Assembly: GCA_910589415.1 (NCBI GenBank)
Contig: OU342631.1
Span: forward strand, 55,270,598-55,334,597
Length of the DNA stretch: 64,000 bases
Reading direction: 5' to 3'
From: Malachius bipustulatus
Taxonomy: Eukaryota > Arthropoda > Insecta > Coleoptera > Melyridae
In this document: piece by piece, positions 53,765 to 64,000 of the stretch
Position numbering within the stretch: the stretch's first letter is position 1
Layout: the number at the start of each line of letters is the position of its first letter
The notes under the pieces: generated by a model
Database searches by the model: none
Seen by the model: the letters and a program-made list of their open reading frames with translations, nothing else
What the model was told of the DNA's origin: nothing
Made by a program: the position numbers and the translations under genes

Positions 53765-54420
53765 TTTTTTTTAATTGAAAATGCACATGCACTGCAGGGA
53801 AATCCCTATGATGCTCTGGAAACGGTGCATGAGCGGAGATATCGATTCACGTTGGCCTCGAATCTCTGGAAGTTGTATATTTCGGGAAACACGCCCTTTG
53901 GAATGCTATTCCAAAGTGATGCGGTTCTATACATAAAAGAAGTCTGAAATAGGGTGGTACGAGGTGTAACGAGCTGAACCTGATACGGATGAGCGTCTGC
54001 GGCTCGACGTGTATTTCTGCCCGGTCTTGTTCTTGGTGGGATCAAGCGGGCCACGTCTTTTGAACACTTTCCATTAAAATATCTGTAAAACAGACTCAGG
54101 TCAGCTACTCTTCTTCGATGTTCGAGAGTGTCTAAATTTTTTGTCAAATCTGGGTCCCCAATCAAGCGTATGCCTCTCTTCTGAATAGAGTCGAGTAGTC
54201 TCAGCGTATGTCTAGGAGCTGAGCTCCAAATATATGAGCAGTACTCCAAGGATGGTCGGATTTGAGCCTTGTATAAGAGGAGAAGCTGTTGTGGTGTATA
54301 AAATTTCTTCGTACGGAAGAGTGTTCCAAGTTTTTGAGAAGCACTCTTCGCCTGACCTGCAACATGATCATGCCAAGACATGTTCTCTCCGAAGCTATCG
54401 AATTTTTCCATGGAGGAGCG
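53765..54420 (-). mobile_element. 5'-truncated copy of the same non-LTR family, inserted in reverse
   Basis: The minus strand encodes 200 residues ending at a stop at 53806. These include ENMSWHDHVAGQAKSASQKL, LLLLYKAQIRPSLEYCSYIW, IQKRGIRLIGDPDLT, DLSLFYRYFNGKCS and the C terminus NRYLRSCTV. A 3' UTR of about 30 bp and an A-run follow (the plus-strand T-run at 53766-53773). The first ~50 residues match 55590-55740 on the plus strand, the corresponding part of the host element. The copy has an almost open frame, so it is younger than its host. Confidence 0.75.
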
Positions 54421-55740
54421 TCTGTTTCGACTCTGATGATCCATCTGTTTCTACTAGGGAAGTTGTTCAAGTCGTATTAACTGGCATGGAAGCCTACATT
54501 CCTTTTTCCACAAAACGGGCCTCAAACAGCAAACCTTGGTTCACTAAAAAAATGCAAGAAAGCTGTCGCATCCAAACAACTTGCTTTTCAGCAGTGGCGA
54601 AGGAGCCCCGACGGCACAAATCACCACAACTCCATCCGTGCTTGAAACAGATGCAAAGAAATAATAGACCACACTAAGGAACTCATAACCAGAGAATCAG
54701 GAATACACTTCTCTCCTGCCCCAACGGTTCGAAATCTTTTTGGTCGGTCACTAAGACAGTTAGCCAGAATTTCACCAAATCGATCATTCCACCACTTACC
54801 TGGATAGACGGGACTATTGCATCGACAGCTTCTGAGAAGGACAACCTGTTGGCGCAATTATTCGCTTCATACTCTTCCGACGATTTTCAGGGAAAAACCG
54901 CCCCTTTTATCCGTAGAATTCAAAATGTCAGACATTGTATTCCGACAGCGGGTCATAAGTCGCTTATGTTAGCCTTGGACCCAAACAAAGCTTCTGGTCC
55001 CGATGACGTATCAGTTATCGTAATTAAAAATTGCGCTAGTGAGATGTCACCTGTTTTCTGTCGACCCTTAAACATGTCCTAAAAAAATATATATCCTCCA
55101 TGTTGGAAACGCGCGCGTGTCGAGCCCATTCCCAAGAAAGGCAAAAAGACCATACCAAACAACTACCGGCCAGAAGCACTACTCTCAGTAATATATAAGA
55201 GTTACCTCGGAGGTCGCTCCTTGCGAGTGGCCGTCGATGGTGTTCTTTCAGAAACCTTTTCTGTCAATGCCGGCGTACCTCAGGGATCAATTTTATCTGC
55301 GACTCTCTTTCTTATTTATATTAACGATCTGCTCAAAACAAAAAAAAAACCAATATACAGTTTTGCCGATGACAGTACACTTATATCTTCCTATACCTTA
55401 GATGCGCGAACTTCGGCCACCGGCGCACATTTTTGCAGAGAGCAAGAAATCTTAGCAAACATTAGGTGCAGTTTAATGCTGGAAAGACACAGTCGGTCAT
55501 CTCCTCCAAAAAGTCAAAGTTGTGGAGCCAGATATGGCAATGACGGGACACACTCTTCTTCCATCGTCATCTCTTCGTTTGCTTGGCGTGAGCCTCGGAG
55601 CGAACATGTCTTGGCATGATCATGTTGCGAAATTGGCGAACAGGGCTTCTCAAAAACTTGGAACACTCTTCCGCGCGTAGAAATTTTATACACCTGAACA
55701 GCTTCTCCTCTTATAAAAGGCTCAAATAAGACCATCCTTC
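54396..55740 (+). pseudogene. I/jockey-like non-LTR reverse transcriptase, internally deleted
   Basis: The frame resumes after the reversed copy with FPWRSVCFDSDDPSVSTREV and YIPFSTKRASNSKPWFTKKM. After breaks come LALDPNKASGPDDVSVIVIK, WKRARVEPIPKKGKKTIPNN and YRPEALLS. A deletion then removes motif A. The gene continues with SVNAGVPQGSILSATLFLIY (motif B) and SFADDSTLIS (motif C, FADD at about 55362). It goes on into ANMSWHDHVAKLANRASQKL and KAQIRPSF, ending at about 55740. At least five frame breaks make it inactive. Confidence 0.75.
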
Positions 55741-55749
55741 AAAGTTTCA

Positions 55750-57120
55750 ACCTAGATACGGTAGCGTGCCTGTCGCTTTGCAGCCGTTCTACATTCCAAA
55801 CGGATAAATCGACACCGTATCGATAGTGTTAATTGAATATGTGAACAGCCGAACAATCATAGTAGAGATAGTGTGAATAGAGGTGAATAGTGAAAGTGGA
55901 CATTCCAAGACAGTGAAAGTGCTAAGGTGCGAATCAAGTGAAGAGCAGGAAACCTGCACGTGTCACCCTGGCGCCCCCCACGACGAGAACCGTAAACGAG
56001 CTAGGCGAGGAGACGTAAAGTCACCCATCTATAAGGCCGTAGTCTTGCTCAAAGAAAAATGTAATTCCGTCACCGACTTTGAAGATGGAGATGTAACTCA
56101 TACAGGGTCTAAGCCCAGTTGAAACCAGTAACAGGTATTAGATTCTTGCTACTAATAATGAAATGAATGATACCTCCCGAATGACTCATCCCAACCTTCA
56201 AACAGCTTTAGACCACAAAAAGCTGAAAACATATCCCCAATAATTAGAAGGGAAAAAACAAATGGAGTAATATTTGTAACTTGCTCAAAATCAGGAAAAT
56301 TACCTATACAAAAGCGAAATCAATTTTATCAGGCATACAGGTCGAACTGAACACGATTATCGCAAACTATTTAAAACTTTCAAAGGTGAACAAATTCAGT
56401 TTCACACTTTCCAACTGAGTAGTGAGAAAAAACTGAAAGTAGTAATGCGGGGTATACCGCAAGAGAATTCAGAACAGGAAATAGGAGATAGCCTGAACGA
56501 TCAAGGCCTCCCGGTAGTAAAAATAACGAGAATGAAGGGTCGCGACGGCGAACCTGCCCCACTTGTCCTAATTGAGATTGAAAAAGATTATAAGTCCATT
56601 TACAATTTTAAAATCTTGTTGTGGACTAGACATTTATTAACTGAGTCACTCAAGATCAGATCAGGCATAATCCAATGCCAAAAATGTCAAAATTTTTGGC
56701 AATTGCGGGGACAACCATTCCACTCACTTATGCCAAAATCGAAAACAACTCCACCTAAATGCGCGAACTGCTCAGGCGCGAACTTATCTATATACATAAA
56801 GAACTGTCCTAAAAACCCGAATTCAAAAACTGGCAACGCCAAATCAAAAGCACATAATATTCAAACACCACCCTCTAACCCGTAGAATGAACTCAAACCA
56901 CTAGAGAAAAAAGCCTCTCAATCAAACACCGACCAACTTCAGACCAACAACAAGCTAGCAGGTTCTGACGATGAAATGAATCGCAGCCTTGGTAGAATGC
57001 TTTGAACTTTTTTCGTCCACTGATGCCAATCCCAAGAAAGTAGAAAATTTCTTTTCAGAGATCAAAGACGTAATAGAGTTAACCAAACAAACAAATTAAA
57101 TCAATTTAAAACCCGAAAAC
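55750..57120 (+). pseudogene. Jockey ORF1 (gag-like) with 5' region, frameshifted
   Basis: The 5' region starts near 55750. A frame at 55883-56122 reads GAPHDENRKRARRGDVKSPI, a plausible basic N terminus. After breaks the conserved part reads DYRKLFKTFKGEQIQFHTFQ and LKVVMRGIPQENSEQEIGDS (56450). It continues with VVKITRMKGRDGEPAPLVLI and IIQCQKCQNFW (first knuckle, degraded). CANCSGANLSIYIKNCP (about 56770) is the last knuckle. The C terminus FFSSTDANPKKVENFFSEIK lies at about 57010. The middle knuckle is deleted. This is the typical jockey ORF1, which coats element RNA. Confidence 0.75.
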
Positions 57121-57189
57121 AAAAAGAAATCCGCCTCAACAAAATTCTATCTATTCCAAACAAATAAAAGTTATACCAGCAAAGCCAAA

Positions 57190-59563
57190 ATGAAAGCGAA
57201 GCACACAAAAATGGCTTTCTGGAACTGTGATTGCTTGAACAATAAGAAGAACGAACTGAGAACTTTCATTCAGGACCACGACATTGACGTCATGTTAATG
57301 AGTGAAACATTCCTAAAACCGTGTCACTCGCTGAACGTGAGCGGGTATTGTACCTACAGACGAAACTTTTGTATGAAACTCCTCTCATACAACAACCTTC
57401 TGGACTTTATTAAAAGGTCGAGGAGGTTCGAGTAGGAGTTTCACCATGGTTCGGGTACGGCGAAAAGGGCCCTCGGTGGCCTAGTCGTTTGGGGTGCACC
57501 ACCCCAACCCGCCATACTACTACTACTACTACCTACCGACGAGACAAACCTACCCAGTCGGACAGAACAACCACACTGGTTAAAAAGACCATTAAACACA
57601 CGGAACTTCCAGTCCCAGCAACCGAAAACCTCGAAGCCAATGGCATTGAGATTTCGACTGACAGAGGACCGGTACGTATATTTTCCGGCTACCCTCGCCC
57701 TAACAAAAAACCTACCACTAACGGCATGACAACAATATTTAACTCGACTAGATCCACAATACTAGCCGAAGCACAAATGCGAAGCATCGTTTATGTAACT
57801 CCAAGGTAAACAACGCCAATGCAAGAAATTGTCCAGAATCAAAATTTATTTACTTTTAGCCATTACGGCTCCCTCAGATTCCACATACAAAGACAAATGA
57901 ACTGGCAAAACAGACCTACTAGACATTGCCATCATTAAGAACCTACCCTATCACTTTGAAATAGAGACGCTAAACGAACTTAGTTCTGACCATCAGAATT
58001 GTTCGCCGAATCTCTCAGTAGGCAATTCTACCCAAATGACATCTCACCGAAACATGAAAAATCTACCAGAACTGTTGACCTAGACTCTTCAAAATCTCTT
58101 TTCACACTGAATTGTCTATCAATAAAACTGATAGACAAAACCGAAATTAAACAAATTATCGGTAATCTAAAAAGTAGGAAATCCCCTGGTTTAGGCAATA
58201 TCACGAACCCCTCACTGAAAAATCTGACCGAGGCTGGCTTTAAATAATTTACGAACATTGCAAACGCCATACTTGAATTAAAGAAATTCTCAGTCCAATG
58301 TAAGACTGCGGGAGTCACAATGATCCCAAAACCTGGTAAACCTAGAAATGACCCAATCAGCTACCGATCAATAAGCCTCCTGCCGGCCTTGAGCAAAGTA
58401 GTTGAGATGGTCATTCTCAACAGGATAAATGACGAAATAGAACAAAAAAGACTCCTCCCCGATCACCAATTCGGTTTTCGCAAAATAATCACTCATCAAT
58501 CCAACAAATTTTACGAATCACTGAGCACATCACTTACAACTTAAATCTATCCAAGTCCACAGGAGCAATCTTTCTAGACGTAGAAAAAGCTTTCGACAAA
58601 GTTTGGCATAACGGCCTTATCTTCAAACTAATGCATTTTGAATTAAAATAAAATCTAATAGCCCTCATCCGGAATTACTTAAACAACAGGAGTTTTTACG
58701 TAAAAACTGAAAATGCCACATCAAAATTATTCAGGGTCCAAGCTGGAGTCCCTCAGGGATCAGTGCTGGGTCCAACTCTTTACAATCTGTACATAGCAGA
58801 CACACCCGTTCTAAAAAACGCATAAATAACTCAATTTGCTGATGACACAACGATTTACTATTCGAGCAAACAACCCACCGCCATCAACAAAACTTTCCAG
58901 TCGGCCATGAACAAAATTTGCTCATGGTTCGATAAGTGGAGAATAAAGGTTAATATTAACAAAACTGCGGCAGTGTACTTTCGAAACTTGGCAAAGAACA
59001 GAAGAATCCCGGAAGGAACGAACAGAAGAATCCCGGAAGGAATAATTACCAATAACATCCGCATACCCTGGCTGAAAAGTGCCAAATACCTAGGCGTCAT
59101 CCTAGATGAATATCTCACTTATACCAGACAAGTCACTGCAATCAAAAACAAATTAAAAATGCAACTCAATAGAATAAACCCTATTATCGGCCGTAAAAAT
59201 AAGTTAAGCATTGAAAACAAAATTAAAATTATCAAATCAATAATAATATCAACAGCAACGTTCGCCGGTCCCACTTGGCAACTTTGCTCTGAGAATCAGA
59301 AGAGCATTGTTCAAATAGTAATACACAAGACCATCAGAGCGGCGACCGATGCTCCCTGGTATATCTCAAACCAACAGTTGAGAGATAAAACTGAAATTGA
59401 ATCCTTTGAAACATTTAAAACATCACGAAAATCCATTAATGTAAGGTTAGTGAAGATCACTCGCTTTACCATCCCACCACCTCTGAATGCGGGAGAAGCC
59501 CAAGGGAACAGGGCACGCCTGGATAGTGGTAGAATAAACACCGAAGCGGTAAGACGCGAATAA
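57190..59563 (+). pseudogene. Jockey ORF2 (endonuclease and RT), decayed and interrupted by a SINE
   Basis: ATG at 57190. The endonuclease start is MAFWNCDCLNNKKNELRTFI with VMLMSETFLKP (catalytic Glu). A SINE-like insertion follows at 57367-57530, and the frame resumes with VKKTIKHTELPVPATENLEA. The GDFN block is deleted. The RT reads SRKSPGLGNITNPSLKNLTE, VTMIPKPGKPRNDPISYRSI, LPDHQFGFRK, FLDVEKAFDKVWHN (motif A), AGVPQGSVLGPTLYNLYIAD (motif B) and FADDTTIYYSS (motif C) in changing frames. The C terminus, 58907-59563, is open and holds YLGVILDEYLTYTRQV and DAPWYISNQQLRDKTEIE. A 24-bp tandem duplication lies at 58998-59045. Confidence 0.8.
57367..57530 (+). mobile_element. SINE-like insertion with 15-bp target duplication and (TAC)n tail
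   Basis: About 164 bp separates two halves of the jockey endonuclease. It is flanked by ACCTACAGACGAAAC (57352-57366) and ACCTACCGACGAGAC (57531-57545). It ends in a TAC repeat (57514-57530). Inside are GGTTCGAGTAG and TGGCCTAGTCG, which resemble tRNA-type B and A boxes but in reversed order, so the Pol III promoter is uncertain. The 3' domain is GC-rich (CACCACCCCAACCCGCCAT). Confidence 0.75.
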
Positions 59564-59564
59564 G

Positions 59565-59789
59565 ACGTGGTCCGGTCAACCTATTTAATTAAGACGTATT
59601 ATTTCAGATGGGGTTCGATCGTGCCAAGAGGCCAAGGTGTTCCCAAAGAAGTTATCAATTAATTAATTATTAGTCGTTTCTCATTTAATTGTGTATTTAA
59701 ATACTTTAATTTAATAAGCTTTGTTAATAATTGTTGAACGCTGAAACCAATACCTACTACCAGTACTACCTAATTATTTTTCCTACAAC
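59565..59789 (+). repeat. Probable 5' LTR of the Ty3/gypsy element (boundaries unsure)
   Basis: It lies between the end of the jockey ORF2 frame (59563) and a tRNA-Pro-like primer site at 59792. It should therefore contain the LTR, ending near CCTACAAC. The 3' LTR lies beyond the window, so boundaries cannot be confirmed. Confidence 0.4.
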
Positions 59790-59791
59790 TT

Positions 59792-59811
59792 TGGGGGCTC
59801 GTCGCCGGGAT
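59792..59811 (+). promoter_or_regulatory. Primer binding site resembling tRNA-Pro
   Basis: TGGGGGCTCGTC followed by GCCGGGAT. The first 12 bases are complementary to the 3' end of tRNA-Pro, and the remaining CGGGAT also fits if two extra bases are allowed. It would prime minus-strand DNA synthesis. Confidence 0.55.
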
Positions 59812-60656
59812 ATACATATAGGTAGATAGGTAATTAAAGGACATTGAACGGTTCTATACGCGGTAAATTGCGTTTAATCAGTGTGTTTTAATGTTAATAA
59901 TATTAACTAAAGCGTGGACTGAAGTGAATTCTATGTCTACATTTAAAATTGAAGTGTAAGAAGTTGCAATAGTTCAGGTGTTGTTGTATTGAAATCCGCG
60001 CGGTCCGCGTCAAGTGTAAATTCGTCGTCGCAGGGCTCGCAGACTCGCAGGATTGGAACCACAACGGTCACGGTGGTCGTCCGCTCTCCGGTCGCGTATT
60101 TGTTAACCAGAAGACAACCAGAAGACGAAGAAAAGACGAAGAAAGAGAAGAAAACACGAAAGAAAAAAGAAGAAAGTCACAAATGTAATGTTCTTATTTA
60201 ATTAAGATGATTATTAATATATCGTGTGAGCAAATGAAAACATAGTTTAGGTAGGCCCTGGAAAAAAATTTCATGTCTTAGATTGAATCCTACGATAAAA
60301 TCACTGTCATCTATTTTAAATGTCTTATTTTTCTTATTTTGTTCTGGGGTGCGTTCATGAATAATTACACTTTGCATCATACATGAAAAACTCTGGATAC
60401 GTTCATAAAATAACCAGTTCGCTTGATTGGATAAAAATCTAGCATCGTTCATAAATTGCCGATGACGACGCTTGAAGTGCACTCGGAGTTTTGAAGAAAC
60501 ACATGTGTGAATCAATTCTGTGCATAATATTAGTAAATTACAAAAATTAGTATTAAATTTAAAAAAAGTGTGAATCTGACAGTTACATAGGTACCTAATC
60601 TAATACTTTTGAATTATTATTCCCTTTTCTTTCTCGTTCGAATTTCGTTCATAAAA
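59812..60656 (+). other. Leader of the gypsy element, no gene recognised
   Basis: The stretch includes a purine-rich run (about 60120-60180, AAGAAGA type) and a minus-strand frame of 105 codons (60198-60515) without recognisable domains. A 5' UTR role is plausible for the first part. Confidence 0.35.
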
Positions 60657-61220
60657 TGGAACAATCTGACGATATTCCGGCAAATGTAAGGCATAACTCT
60701 GGTTGTTATATACACACATAAACGTCGATTTCTGTTTATGAATGCATTCCACGTTCAGGGCCGCATGTTGTTTTGGGCCGTACCACCTATCTGGACTTTT
60801 TTAGGTAAGGGTGTGACAAGGAAGGCTTCCGTTGGCACGGCTATTTAGGAGAAGCACAGACATACCAACTTTATGGGAATAGTTTTTCGAAAAAAAATTG
60901 GGCGAGCGACTATGATCCAGACGAAGAAATAAATAAAGCAATTTTATATGGCGCCAAAAGTTTAGAAGAATTGAAGGACAAACTTAAGATTTATTCTAAA
61001 TTTAAGACTATAGTCGAGAGAAAAGAAGAAATGATTTCAAATCAAGTCTGAGACGAGATCAAGGCGACAAGAAACCGCTACAACTAAAGACAGATGTTTT
61101 AACCGTGGTAGGGTGGGCCACAAGTCAAATAATTGCAGAGATAGAACGAAGGGTATAAAGTGTTTCTCTTGTAAGAAATTTGGGCCACACTGCCACTGGT
61201 TGTCCAAATAAGGCGATGAA
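60657..61220 (+). pseudogene. Ty3/gypsy gag with two zinc knuckles, broken
   Basis: A possible start ATG lies at about 60657 (MEQSDDIPAN). After breaks the frame reads YLGEAQTYQLYGNSF, then NKAILYGAKSLEELKDKLKI, typical of the gag C-terminal core. Two knuckles follow at 61090-61200: CFNRGRVGHKSNNC, in which the second Cys of the first knuckle has become Arg, and CFSCKKFG with an extra base before GHTATGCP. Frameshifts and stops occur at 61050 and 61175. Gag forms the particle and binds genomic RNA. Confidence 0.7.
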
Positions 61221-61497
61221 TAAACAAGGAGAAACCGACGAACATCGTAAACGAACATTGAAGATTCGAAATTCAGAATTAGATGATCATGGAATGAATA
61301 AAGTAATTGAAATAGATGATATGAAAACCAGTGCTTTTATTGATGTAGGTGTGGATTTTAATCTGATAGCACTATCAACTTTTTTTGATTTGCCAGTTCT
61401 AAAATTAGAAAGAAAACTCAATACTTTGACAGGTTTTGGAAATGGATTGGTAAAAACGTTGGGGCAATTTGAAGCTAATCTGCAAGTTGCAGACTAA
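61221..61497 (+). pseudogene. Ty3/gypsy protease, active site altered
   Basis: In the frame open from 61180 to 61497, KTSAFIDVGVDFNLIALSTF (about 61327) occupies the place of the protease active site. The expected D-(S/T)-G reads D-V-G. A glycine-rich flap (TLTGFGNG, about 61430) follows. The frame stops at 61495. Loss of the Ser/Thr beside the catalytic Asp should inactivate it. Confidence 0.65.
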
Positions 61498-61639
61498 AAT
61501 TCAAGACGATAGTACATGTGATACCAGATGAGAAAATGCTTATAAATATGACGGTTATTTTGGGTACACCACATGGTGGCAAATTCTGACAAAATTTAGA
61601 TTGTGTCAACTGAAAGGGATACTGAGATAGTTATGACGT

Positions 61640-62994
61640 GTGCAGAAGAAAAAAAAAAACAAATCCAGTAGGGAAATAATTTCTGAATATTCCATGTTGA
61701 CCATTGAACCTTCCGACGAGGATCTTGATGTTGGTGATACCAGGTATGAAAAAGAAGTGAGAGATATGATTAAAAATTATAAACTGAAAGATGAACACAA
61801 ATCAAATATTTCAATGAAAATTTTATTGACGGATGAAAACCCTGTGTATCAACACCCAAGAAGATTACCGATGTCTGTACAAGCTGAAGTTTAAAGACAA
61901 ACGCAGGAGTGGATAAAAGAGGGTATAATTGTGCCAAGTACATCTGATTATGCATGTCCAATTGTAATAGTAAAAAAGAAGACAGGTGAGAAGAGGATTT
62001 GTATTGATTATAAGAAAATTATTAAGGATCGTTATCCACTCCCTGTGATTGAAGACCAAATTGATAAGCTGACGAAAGCAAAATTATTTACCACTCTGTA
62101 TCTTAAAAATGGATTCTTTCATGTTTTGATTGAGCCGGATAGTCGAAAATATACTTTGTTCGTGACACCTGGAGGCCAGTTTGAATTTCTCAAAGCTCCT
62201 TTCGGGTTATGTAATTGACCTGCAGTATTTCAAAGATACTAACGACGTATTCAAGGATTTGATCCAGAAGGGAATTGTTTTGACTTACATGGATGACATA
62301 GTAATCCCAGCCGTAGAAGAAAACGAAGCACTTGAAAGATTGAAAAAAACTGTTTTGATAAGAGCTGAAGAGTATGGACTACAAATAAATTGGAAATAAT
62401 GCTAATTTATGAAGACTGGAGTTGAATATCTAGGCCACCCAATAGAAAACGGATCCGTAAAACCATCAACGAGAAAAATAGCTGCTGTAATGAAGTTCCC
62501 CAAACCCACGACTACAAAGCAAATTCAAAGTTATCTTGGACTTACTGGATACTTTAGGAAGTTTGTGCCAAATTATTCGACTATCGCCCGACATCTGAGT
62601 GATTTATTGAAAAAGGACAGAAAGTTTATTTATGAAAATATTTAATTATGAGAGGGAGACAGAAGTCCACTCGGATGCCAGTAAAGAAGGTTATGGAGCT
62701 GTATTATTGCAAAGAGATGATGTCGATGGAAAAATGCACCCTATTTGTATGAGTAAGAAGACTACGGATGCTGAGAAGAAGTATGACAGCTACAAATTGG
62801 AAGTGTTGGCAGTGATCGAGGCGTTGAAAAAATTTAGAGTTTATCTTCTTGGACTGAATTTCAAAATTGTCCCTGACTGTTGTGAATTCACGCAGACCAT
62901 GGCGAAGAAAGATCTAAACACGAGAGTTGCAAGATGGGCACTTCTTCTCCAAGAATTCGATTATTCAATGGAACATTGCCTGGTGTTAGAATGA
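61640..62994 (+). pseudogene. Ty3/gypsy reverse transcriptase and RNase H, several stops
   Basis: The RT begins with ILLTDENPVYQHPRRLPMSV and EWIKEGIIVPSTSDYACPIV. It continues with VKKKTGEKRICIDYKKI and LFTTLYLKNGFFHVLIEP, where motif A's Asp has become Tyr (TLYLKNGF for TLDLKNGF). Next are VTPGGQFEFLKAPFGL and VLTYMDDIVIP (motif C, about 62282). GVEYLGHPIENGSVKPS leads to the connection domain. RNase H is TEVHSDASKEGYGAVLLQRD, ending near VPDCCEF. Stops or frame changes occur at 61893, 62216, 62398 and 62643. It copies element RNA into DNA when intact. Confidence 0.8.
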
Positions 62995-64000
62995 AGCATG
63001 GTGATGCTCTAAGTAGAAACCCGATTGTAATGAAGATTAAAAGTGAGTTTCTGGAAAGATTGCGCAGCGCACAGCAAGCTGATGAACATTTGAAAATTAT
63101 CTGCGACGTTCTCAAGACTCAACCCTACGAAGATTGTGTTATGAACATGAATTTATTGTATAAAGAAGTACAAGATGGCAGACTCTTGGTGATTCCTTCA
63201 AAAATGCAAAACGAAATAATTAAGAATGCACACGAGAATGGCCATTTCGCCTTAAAGAAGACCAAATATATTATTGTTAGAAACGATTTTTGTATCCTAT
63301 CGAAAAGGGAAATCAATCTCTCCAAGTGTACCACGTTGATCATCTAGGACCAATGACTCAGACTAAGAAAGGTTATAATTATCTTTTCACTGTTATTGAC
63401 GCATTTTCCAAGTTTGTATGGATCTACCCAACAAAAACCACGAAGACTAATGAAGTAGTTAATTGTCTGGCAATTCAACAAAGTGTATTTGGAAACAGAA
63501 GTTCTTATTTCTGATCGTGGATCTTCCCTTCGTTCAGCCGCCTTTGATGAATACTGTGAAAGCAATAAAATCAAGCACATCAAGATTACTATAGGAGTAC
63601 CTAGAGGAAACGGACAAATTGAGAGAGTTAATCGTATTATCATTCCCGTTCTCACGAAGCTGTCAACTGAAAATCCCGAAAGTTGGTACAAGCACGTGTC
63701 GAAGTTGCAATCAGCTCTGAACAGCACCTATCAACGAATCATAGGTATTACGCCCTTTGAAGTTATTTTTGGTGTGAAGATGAGAAGGCCGGAAGACATA
63801 AAATTACAAGAATTATAGAAGAAGAATTTATGAAGTGTTTTATAGAAAATAGAGAAGAACTTATAAAAATGCCAGAGAACAGATCGGAAAGATTCAGAAG
63901 GAGAATATTAAAACCTACAATAAGAAGAGAAAAGACCAGCAAATACAAAATAGAAGATGTGGTAGCCATTCAAAAAACCCAGTACGCCGCTTGTTCTAAG
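62995..64000 (+). pseudogene. Ty3/gypsy integrase, broken, running off the window
   Basis: GDALSRNPIVM (about 63003) marks the end of RNase H. The H2C2 zinc domain starts with NEIIKNAHENGHFALKKTKY, but the CxxC half is deleted near 63285. The core reads YHVDHLGPMTQTKKGYNYLF (first catalytic Asp), FVWIYPTKTTKTNEVVNCL, and after a frameshift EVLISDRGSSLRSAAF (second Asp). RGNGQIERVNRIIIPVLTKL carries the Glu. The frame stops at about 63818. A C-terminal segment in another frame reads KYKIEDVVAIQKTQY near 63945-63990. The element continues past 64000. Confidence 0.8.

Noticed and set aside
53806..54444. The reversed 3' fragment as a twin-priming inversion of its host element
   Set aside because: It has its own A-run at the 3' end, and the matching part is still present in the host at 55590-55740, so a separate 5'-truncated insertion fits better.
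1..64000. CRISPR arrays, operons, rRNA or tRNA genes
   Set aside because: No regularly spaced short repeats, no polycistronic gene runs and no rRNA or cloverleaf sequence were recognised; the window is eukaryotic repeat DNA.

Overview
The window reads as AT-rich arthropod DNA, most likely insect. It is dominated by insect-type transposable elements, long AT-rich gaps and recurring TAGGTACC-type motifs, with no operon structure. I found no convincing host gene, rRNA, tRNA or CRISPR array. Nearly everything recognisable is a transposable element, mostly broken and nested. The species cannot be named from this sequence.

Layout. 1-12 kb is mostly non-coding: foldback fragments, an element with GTGAGGACG inverted ends (1801-2781) and a long AT-rich stretch with local repeats (about 6.1-6.9 kb). 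12-20 kb is a minus-strand graveyard: a KRBA2/Ginger-like integrase, a non-LTR reverse transcriptase (RT) tail, a hAT transposase, the ORF1 and endonuclease of a PHD-finger non-LTR element, an R1-like RT split by a 748-bp foldback, and a decayed Polinton/Maverick-type protein-primed DNA polymerase. 21.1-22.5 kb is a Tc1/mariner-IS630-like transposon with TIRs over 100 bp and a 149-bp MITE inside one of them. 23-28.7 kb is a BEL/Pao LTR element interrupted by two non-LTR insertions. 28.7-46 kb is a field of foldback elements, most with TACAGGGTG-type tips, mixed with endonuclease and ORF1 fragments. 46.4-52 kb is a minus-strand jockey-type element split by a young CR1/jockey-group element (47.5-51.65 kb), the best preserved coding unit here. 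52.1-52.9 kb is a GC-richer Ty3/gypsy RT fragment. 52.9-55.7 kb is an I/jockey-like element carrying an inverted, 5'-truncated copy of its own family. 55.75-59.56 kb is a decayed jockey element with a SINE-like insertion. From about 59.57 kb to the right edge is a Ty3/gypsy element with a tRNA-Pro-like primer site, gag, protease, RT/RNase H and integrase, all broken.

The most interesting signal is at 48418. ORF1 and the 959-codon ORF2 of the young non-LTR element lie in the same frame, separated by one TAG that is followed directly by CAATTA, the tobamovirus-type leaky-stop context. ORF2 has no in-frame ATG before 49675, which is after the whole endonuclease domain. This suggests ORF2 is made by stop-codon readthrough as an ORF1-ORF2 fusion. 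The second theme is a set of unrelated foldback families that share TACAGGGTG-like tips, including a complete 883-bp hairpin (40083-40965) with further tip-like motifs inside it.
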